DNA from: JAPPOI01 sp028818055
GTDB taxonomy: Bacteria > Pseudomonadota > Alphaproteobacteria > Rhodobacterales > Rhodobacteraceae
Assembly (NCBI GenBank): GCA_965267405.1
Contig: OZ253954.1
Location: 3,100,001-3,164,000 of the forward strand
Length of the DNA: 64,000 bases
Reading direction: 5' to 3'
Shown here: positions 58,372 through 64,000 of the stretch, one piece after another
Position numbering within the stretch: the first letter of the stretch is position 1
How the letters are laid out: each line of letters starts with the position of its first letter
The notes under the pieces: model-generated
What the model saw: only the letters and a program-made list of their open reading frames with translations
Told to the model about the DNA's origin: nothing
Databases searched by the model: none
Made by a program: the position numbers and the translations under genes

Positions 58372-61300
58372 TCAATTCATTTCGTCAAATTTTGCCACGA
58401 TGTCCGCGAATATCGGGTTTGGATTTGCTTTTCCTATGAAGATGTCCATGTGCGCATAATCTGGATAGACCTTGCGGGTAAACAGGTCTGCGCGCTCTGG
58501 CATTTTTTCGTGGAGCCACGTCATCGTGCGCAATGAGGTATCCGGCAGGAATTCCAGGTTTTTTGCCCCGGCGATGAAATGGATTGGCATATCCAGGCGC
58601 TTGTAGTGCGGCAGGTATACGTCTTGACCGTCAGCGTTCACGGCAATTCCATTTCGCATGCACAGCGTCAAATGTTCGAAAGGCTTCGATGACACTTTGC
58701 CAAAAACCGTTTTGATCGCGTTGTGGGTCGCTTCATTCAGGTTGGCATGCATGTATGCCGGCCCGTAAATCCCGAATATGCGGTGGCAGGTTGGACTGTA
58801 GCACGCCTCGGCATAGGGAAACGGCACTTTCCATGCCAGGGCATTGAGAATGGGATCGAGCCCCTCGGTGTCGTCGGGGTCGCTGTTCATATCGATCGTG
58901 TCGAGGCCGCCCAAGAGCTCGGCTAGGCCCGAGCTGCCAGTGACCGAGCCGACAAGCGCCGGCAGTGGTTTCGGAAGACCTTGGGCCAGGATTTTGGCCG
59001 TGAAGGTGTCCGACTTCAGCTGATTGAACCAGTTGGTCACAGGATGAACAGTCAACTGAGAAGAAACCATCTGCCTGACGTCAGTCACATAGCCTGCCAG
59101 CATCGCCATTTGGAGCGACATTGAGCCGACGCAGTGACCCAGAACCTGAACATCTTTGACAGGCTCTCCATCATCCTTTCGAGCCTGCAAAACGATATCT
59201 ATCGCAGCTGGCCAGTCGTACTTGGCAATGTCATCCAATGTGAAAGGCGTGGTCGACGCCTTTTCCGTGAAAGGACTTGAGCGGTAATCGAAAAGCCAGA
59301 CGTCGTAGTTTGCCGCCAAAAGCTCCTGAAGAAGAGACGTTTCATTGGTCAACAGGCCATAGGACAGCGCCGTTGTGCCAAAGCCCGAGGCCATCATGAC
59401 CGGGCCCTTGGTGCCACCCTTGAAACGATAAAGCTTTACGGTTTGTCCGTCGCCGGTTTTGACCGGGTAATGCTGATTGCCGATTTTGGGGAAAGCGGGC
59501 AGGGCGTCGCCTTCTTCTTTCGGTATGGTCTTCCCGACATCTTCGCGCGCCGGGAAATTATAGGCATAGGCCGTCATCCCGCCGTATGTCCGGAAGATTA
59601 GTTTGCCAAATACAGCGGCCAGCGACGCTGTGAACAGCTTCGCAACTTCGTCCAGCGCTTTTGCTGCTTCTGGATGAAGGTTTTCATCGTTAAAGGCCGC
59701 AAGCAGGGCTTCGATGAGGTCTTTAAATAAACCACCTTCCAGGAACGCAGTCTTGGCGTTGTTGTCCGAGATTGCCGTTCGCATATCTTTCAGAACAGCT
59801 TCCAGCGGCCGGGCGTTTTTGAAGCGCCCCTGCAGTGTGCTGAGCTGTGTTGCCAGATCGGGAAGACCGAGCGATAGCACGCCTTGGTGCCCTTGATCCT
59901 TGTTGGGATCGATAGGTTCCAAGTCGACATAAAGCGTTGTGACATCACCGAAATAGGTCGACCCTTTTCGACGCCTCAGGGTTTTGACACCTTTGAAGTT
60001 GAACCGGCCATCCAGAACGCCGGTATAAGTCATCGTCCAGCATTCAACTTCGGCCTCATCCTGCTTCAGCAGATCAAACGTCCCGTCGGTAAGTGAAAGC
60101 GTTTCTGTTGTGCCGTCCGCATGCTCCCAAGCAACTTCGCCTGACAAAGAGCCATCGTGTTGGCCGGCTTCTGGCTTGTCGTTCATCAGGTGATAGGCAT
60201 GGATGACATTGACCGAGAAATTGGCGGTGAATGACTCACCACCTTTGGCTGCAACGTCATAGGCGTTCGATGCCGGGCCGGTCCAATTGCGAGAGGGGCC
60301 AACGTGGCCGCGCATGGTCTCGTCAAAGGAGAGGCCGGGACTGATATCGCCAAATGTCTCCATCAGGGTTTCGGCCATCGCCATCAATGGCTCTTTCCCG
60401 TCGACCGGGTACTGGCCCGCGCCAATGACTGCAGCAAGCCTCTTGGCTATCTCGTCCAGCGCCCCGCCCAAATCCTTGTCCAGTTTGTTGTCAGCAAACG
60501 CGAGGCCAAACTTGAAGTCTTCTTCGATCTTTTCGCCACCGGGAACACCCAGAATTGTCATGAGCTTATTCATGGCAATCACGAGTTTCGGCACCGCGGT
60601 GACTTTGTATTCGTGACAGATGAGACGCATCATTACGACCATCTCGTAGACGGTGTTTAGGTACTTGAGTGTTTCGTCGACGTACTTTCCCGGTCCGGCC
60701 ATCAACGGCGGCATCGCATTCGGTGGTGTTGGGTGAGGTGCGGGCGCCGAACCCTTCCAGGCGTGGTTTTGGTGGATATGATCAACGGCGCGTTCAGTGA
60801 TGGCCGAGATAGTCAGCAACGGGTTGATACCCAAAGCCGTGGGGATCACCGAACCGTCGCAGATGAACAGTCCGGGGTGTTTGTCCGTGCCTTCGCCTGT
60901 CCAAACACGGCAAAGATCGTCGACAACGCCCTTTTCAGGATCGTCTGACATCGGGCAACCGCCAACTGGGTGGACCGTGACCAATTGATTGCCAAGCGCA
61001 TCGGCCCAGACTGGGTTCGGCAAAAACGTTGCCCAAATAGCGTCGGCGGCCTGATGCATCGCGCGATTGTCGCGGGGGTAGGGCTCCTGCTTGCCTGCGC
61101 CTGGCCAGTCGACGACGGTCGCGTCAATCCCTTCTTCGAAGCGAAGCGTGCCTGCAGATGTATCGTGAGACATGACAAGAAACGTCTGCGTCCGCGCCAT
61201 AGGTCCTGAATAACACAAGTCGGCCATGTCTTGGACGCTCCGAACGCCAAGCATGTCTTTTGCCATCGCGGCCAGAGATGTGAGCTTGCCCTGAATATCG

Positions 61301-62517
61301 GGAAATATGGTGTCCGAGCCTTCCAGCACATTGTCGGCGAGAAAAGCAGCCGGATAGACCGCTGCCATTGCACCCGGTGCCACGCCTTCTTCGATCACCA
61401 GACCACGCGACAGATCGATCTCGTCCGACATATTGACCTTGATCACGCCGGTTATGCAGGGCCCGGGTTGGTACTCTGGCTTGTCTGGGGTGTGAGTTCC
61501 GGCGCCAATTCCGTAAATCGGTTCGGGCGAATGCTCAGAGTACCGTCCGGTCGAATGGTGGAAGTTGGCCATAAACCCAAAACCAAGCGCGTCACCATTG
61601 CCTGAAAAGCGCGTCCCAAGCGCCTGTTTTGAAAGCTGTAAACCTGCTTCGACCTGACTGCGCTGCAGGATTTCGGTGGTGCCCAGAGAGCCAGCCGAGA
61701 CGACCACGATGTCAGCAGTCAAAGTTCGGCTTGGATGACCATCGGTCGACAGATCGCGCATTAGGACTTGATAGCGTCCATCTTTGGTCTGTGCGATCGT
61801 GCGCGCCTCGGATTGTGTCACGATCGTAGCGTGTCGCTGATGCGCCAGTGGCAAGTAGTTCATCAGCAAGGTGTTCTTCGCGAGATAATTACAGCCTGAA
61901 CAGCAATCGCCACAATGGTTACACGCTTCCTGCCACACGCCGACGGCGTTCTTGCCGTCTTCAAAGCTTACATTGATCGGGGGTCTTTCGAATTTTTGAC
62001 CCATCTCTTCGGCCGAGACTTCCAGGGCTTTCAACTTGTTTGGGTTGAATTTGTCCGGCAACGGTTGCGACCCAAGGATGGTTTTGGCCTTTTCCATAAA
62101 TGGCGTTAGTGCATCGATGTTGTTCAGTGCCTTCGGCCAACCAGATTGGAAAACACGATGGTCGGGCTCAAGGGTGACACCAGCATTGATCAAGGATCCA
62201 CCGCCCAAACCATTGCCAAGAACGACATGAACATCGTCGTTGACGCGCAGCTGCATCATCCCGTTTTTGCTCGTCTTTAGAAGACCAGAGGCTGAACTGA
62301 CGACTTCAGTTTCGGCGGTCGCTTCCGTCAAGTTGGTTGGATACTCTCCGGGCAAGATTTCACGGCCACGCTCAAGCAAACATAAGCTTGATGCTTTTTC
62401 GGCAAGACGCGCTGCGGCGATCGAGCCACCATAACCCGAACCAATAACCAAAACTTCGAAATCTGACTGTTCAAGTTCAGGGGGTTGAATAGAAATGGGG
62501 CGCATCTTCGGTGTCAT
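58372..62517 (-). CDS. GMC oxidoreductase fused to an alpha/beta hydrolase
   Basis: 1381-residue protein starting at ATG 62517, which overlaps the upstream phosphoesterase stop (ATGA). Residues about 15-590 are a GMC-type FAD oxidoreductase like cholesterol oxidase: VIGSGYGGSIAAARLAE (dinucleotide fold), GNGLGGGSLINAGV, a cysteine cluster CNHCGDCCSGCNYL, and HPVGGCP with the catalytic-type His. A middle region (about 620-1040) contains a beta-rich lipid-sheath-like part. The C-terminal 330 residues are an alpha/beta hydrolase whose nucleophile elbow reads GHCVGS, placing Cys1129 where Ser is usual, as in PHA synthases. A later His lies in DYAHMD. It may oxidise and cleave a steroid-like or other lipid. 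Confidence 0.85.
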   Translation of the reverse strand: MTPKMRPISIQPPELEQSDFEVLVIGSGYGGSIAAARLAEKASSLCLLERGREILPGEYPTNLTEATAETEVVSSASGLLKTSKNGMMQLRVNDDVHVVLGNGLGGGSLINAGVTLEPDHRVFQSGWPKALNNIDALTPFMEKAKTILGSQPLPDKFNPNKLKALEVSAEEMGQKFERPPINVSFEDGKNAVGVWQEACNHCGDCCSGCNYLAKNTLLMNYLPLAHQRHATIVTQSEARTIAQTKDGRYQVLMRDLSTDGHPSRTLTADIVVVSAGSLGTTEILQRSQVEAGLQLSKQALGTRFSGNGDALGFGFMANFHHSTGRYSEHSPEPIYGIGAGTHTPDKPEYQPGPCITGVIKVNMSDEIDLSRGLVIEEGVAPGAMAAVYPAAFLADNVLEGSDTIFPDIQGKLTSLAAMAKDMLGVRSVQDMADLCYSGPMARTQTFLVMSHDTSAGTLRFEEGIDATVVDWPGAGKQEPYPRDNRAMHQAADAIWATFLPNPVWADALGNQLVTVHPVGGCPMSDDPEKGVVDDLCRVWTGEGTDKHPGLFICDGSVIPTALGINPLLTISAITERAVDHIHQNHAWKGSAPAPHPTPPNAMPPLMAGPGKYVDETLKYLNTVYEMVVMMRLICHEYKVTAVPKLVIAMNKLMTILGVPGGEKIEEDFKFGLAFADNKLDKDLGGALDEIAKRLAAVIGAGQYPVDGKEPLMAMAETLMETFGDISPGLSFDETMRGHVGPSRNWTGPASNAYDVAAKGGESFTANFSVNVIHAYHLMNDKPEAGQHDGSLSGEVAWEHADGTTETLSLTDGTFDLLKQDEAEVECWTMTYTGVLDGRFNFKGVKTLRRRKGSTYFGDVTTLYVDLEPIDPNKDQGHQGVLSLGLPDLATQLSTLQGRFKNARPLEAVLKDMRTAISDNNAKTAFLEGGLFKDLIEALLAAFNDENLHPEAAKALDEVAKLFTASLAAVFGKLIFRTYGGMTAYAYNFPAREDVGKTIPKEEGDALPAFPKIGNQHYPVKTGDGQTVKLYRFKGGTKGPVMMASGFGTTALSYGLLTNETSLLQELLAANYDVWLFDYRSSPFTEKASTTPFTLDDIAKYDWPAAIDIVLQARKDDGEPVKDVQVLGHCVGSMSLQMAMLAGYVTDVRQMVSSQLTVHPVTNWFNQLKSDTFTAKILAQGLPKPLPALVGSVTGSSGLAELLGGLDTIDMNSDPDDTEGLDPILNALAWKVPFPYAEACYSPTCHRIFGIYGPAYMHANLNEATHNAIKTVFGKVSSKPFEHLTLCMRNGIAVNADGQDVYLPHYKRLDMPIHFIAGAKNLEFLPDTSLRTMTWLHEKMPERADLFTRKVYPDYAHMDIFIGKANPNPIFADIVAKFDEMN

Positions 62518-63956
62518 AGAAGGGCCTCCTTGCGGCGCGCCTCGGCATCGGCAGCTTCCAATAATTTGATAATGTGGGTTTGTTTGGCCGTGTAAGTTTC
62601 GGCAGCAACCTCGGCGACTTTGTCCCACTGCTCTTGTGTTGCAGCCAGCGCCGATTTCAGCTTGTCGACCATTGGATTTTCGGTCCCAGGCCCATCAAAA
62701 CCCGATACCGAAACAGGAATGGTTTCTCCGTTGGCGGGCGGAGCAAAAAGCTTCAGAACTCCGACATTCAAATCGTCATCGATGAAAACTGCCGATGCTC
62801 CTTCGACAGTCGCGAGAAGCGTTGTGTCGAGAACCCAGCCACCGGTGTTCACAACACCAACTGCGTTGGGATAAGCATCAAGGGCCAGACGATCTTCGAA
62901 TGGCTTATGGGTGTGACCGAAAATGAGCGACATGTCATTTGGCGGTTCATCCATCTGCTCTTGCTTGAACTGTGCGACAGTAGGCCCGTTCATATAGTCC
63001 GCAATTCCGCCAGCCGTGTCGTAGGTCAGCGATGTCTGGTAACTGAAACGGGCAAGTTGACCAAAGCTGCCAGCGACGTAATCCACGATGCCGGTATTTA
63101 TGTCTTGCAGTGTGTCACGAACCGGTCCGACCTGTGGCAGCGGCATTTTGCTAAGCATCGTTGTGGTCAACAACGCTGCAATCCGGCGTTGGAAATAGGC
63201 CGCAGCTCCACCGCTTAACAAGTACTGATAGGCGAGTGATACGTCGCTTCCCATCTGTCCGGAGTCGCCAACGGTCGACCAGATAAAGTCAACGAAAGCG
63301 CCGTTGGCCTTTTCCATGACTTCAAGCGTTTTTGGATAGGAATGGCCGCCCGAGACGGCCGCACCAAGCCGTGACATCGAAAGATAAAGGGATTCAAAAT
63401 AATGACCGTGATGAAGAATGATCGCCTTTGAGTGGTCCGCGTTTCGAAGCCCGAAATTCGGATAATAGACATGTACCGGCGTCGACAAACCCGCCAGTGT
63501 CAGCGCTTCATCTAAGACATTTGATGTTCCCATGTCTTCGGGTGCTTTGAACGCAGGCGTGGTGTGAGACCAATAACTGAATGTCTGTGGCGCGTCTGAT
63601 TTCTTTGAAAACCGTTCCGCGGTCCAAAGCTCGTGGTCATGATTTCCGGGAACAAAAATTACTCTCTCAAATGGACAAAGATGGGGTGACTCCGCAGATC
63701 CAAAAAGCGACTTTAGTACCCCGACCAAAACAGCGTTGGCTATTGCCGGCGGACTAAAAGAAAGATCTATAGCATCCCCAAGTAGAATAAGGTCCGGATT
63801 AGCGTCTGGATCTATAGTTTTCACGAGATCGGCCAATGCCGTCCCGATCACCTTTATCAAATCAACTGGTTCAGATTTGGATCCTTCGTTCGGAGTAAGA
63901 AGGCTATTTTCAGCGCCACAATGCAAATCGGAAATACAAATATAATTCAATGTCAT
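62514..63956 (-). CDS. Calcineurin-like metallophosphoesterase
   Basis: 480-residue protein with the complete calcineurin-like metal site: SDLHCG at the N-terminus (Asp, His), LLGDAIDL near residue 60, VPGNHDHE near 104, and FGHTHKPF near 346. It is larger than usual because a helical insertion lies between about 150 and 330 and a C-terminal tail follows 400. The start has AAGGATTGG ahead and its end overlaps the GMC/hydrolase gene by 4 bp. The substrate is unknown; coupling to a lipid-type oxidase suggests a phosphorylated lipid or a nucleotide signal, which is inference. Confidence 0.88.
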   Translation of the reverse strand: MTLNYICISDLHCGAENSLLTPNEGSKSEPVDLIKVIGTALADLVKTIDPDANPDLILLGDAIDLSFSPPAIANAVLVGVLKSLFGSAESPHLCPFERVIFVPGNHDHELWTAERFSKKSDAPQTFSYWSHTTPAFKAPEDMGTSNVLDEALTLAGLSTPVHVYYPNFGLRNADHSKAIILHHGHYFESLYLSMSRLGAAVSGGHSYPKTLEVMEKANGAFVDFIWSTVGDSGQMGSDVSLAYQYLLSGGAAAYFQRRIAALLTTTMLSKMPLPQVGPVRDTLQDINTGIVDYVAGSFGQLARFSYQTSLTYDTAGGIADYMNGPTVAQFKQEQMDEPPNDMSLIFGHTHKPFEDRLALDAYPNAVGVVNTGGWVLDTTLLATVEGASAVFIDDDLNVGVLKLFAPPANGETIPVSVSGFDGPGTENPMVDKLKSALAATQEQWDKVAEVAAETYTAKQTHIIKLLEAADAEARRKEALL

Positions 63957-64000
63957 ATGCCAATCCTTATTCAGGACACTGAACCATGTTTTGTTTCCAA

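Overview
The window is chromosomal DNA from an alphaproteobacterium of the Roseobacter/Rhodobacteraceae group. The evidence is gene content and order: an HvrA/H-NS protein, the murB-ddl-ftsQAZ-lpxC-bamD-recN block with DUF2484 genes, trpGDC-moaC-moeA-lexA facing comEC, and gltX-gltA. LexA boxes of the alphaproteobacterial GTTC-N7-GTTC type, an FYDLN-acid protein beside tRNA-Ala(GGC) and a fused indolepyruvate ferredoxin oxidoreductase agree with this. I cannot name a genus.

Layout. 1-8.4 kb: the end of an EnvZ-like kinase, hvrA, a CAU tRNA, purMN, rnd, sufE, a corrinoid protein with DUF1638, and a PA0069-type radical SAM gene behind a LexA box. 8.5-19.2 kb: the division and envelope cluster through lpxC, bamD and recN. 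19.2-21.5 kb: a Bmt-type homocysteine methyltransferase and a Tat-exported metallo-beta-lactamase-fold protein preceded by a 47-codon ORF. 21.5-24.2 kb: an AT-rich accessory patch ending at tRNA-Ala, with a decayed serine recombinase, a PadR-like regulator, palindromic operators and very small ORFs. 24.3-31.6 kb: FYDLN protein, YgjP-like peptidase, GntR and MFS pair, then a leftward run (alpha/beta hydrolase, DMT transporter, YaiI, S-formylglutathione hydrolase, AEC transporter). 31.6-39.1 kb: LysR, indolepyruvate oxidoreductase, acyltransferase, murI, argC. 39.1-43.8 kb: cytochrome c maturation genes ccmE, ccmF and ccmH, split by a phage-type lysis cassette (muramidase, holin, three tiny overlapping ORFs). 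43.8-48.9 kb: enoyl-CoA hydratase, alternative oxidase downstream of a PAS-chemoreceptor protein, gltA, gltX. 49-56.5 kb: comEC, lexA, moeA, moaC, trpC, ung, trpD, trpG. 56.6-64 kb: a low-complexity divergent polysaccharide deacetylase, a 1381-residue GMC oxidoreductase/alpha-beta hydrolase fusion, and a metallophosphoesterase coupled to it.

How the parts connect. The corrinoid protein and Bmt look like pieces of a distributed B12-dependent methionine synthase. LexA probably controls itself and the radical SAM repair-like gene. The muramidase/holin cassette resembles the separately located lysis genes of rhodobacterial gene transfer agents, and comEC in the same window provides DNA uptake. 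The least described material is the PadR-operator-microprotein locus (22.0-23.5 kb), the lysis-cassette microproteins (40.8-41.3 kb) and the GMC/hydrolase fusion with a cysteine nucleophile elbow (58.4-62.5 kb).
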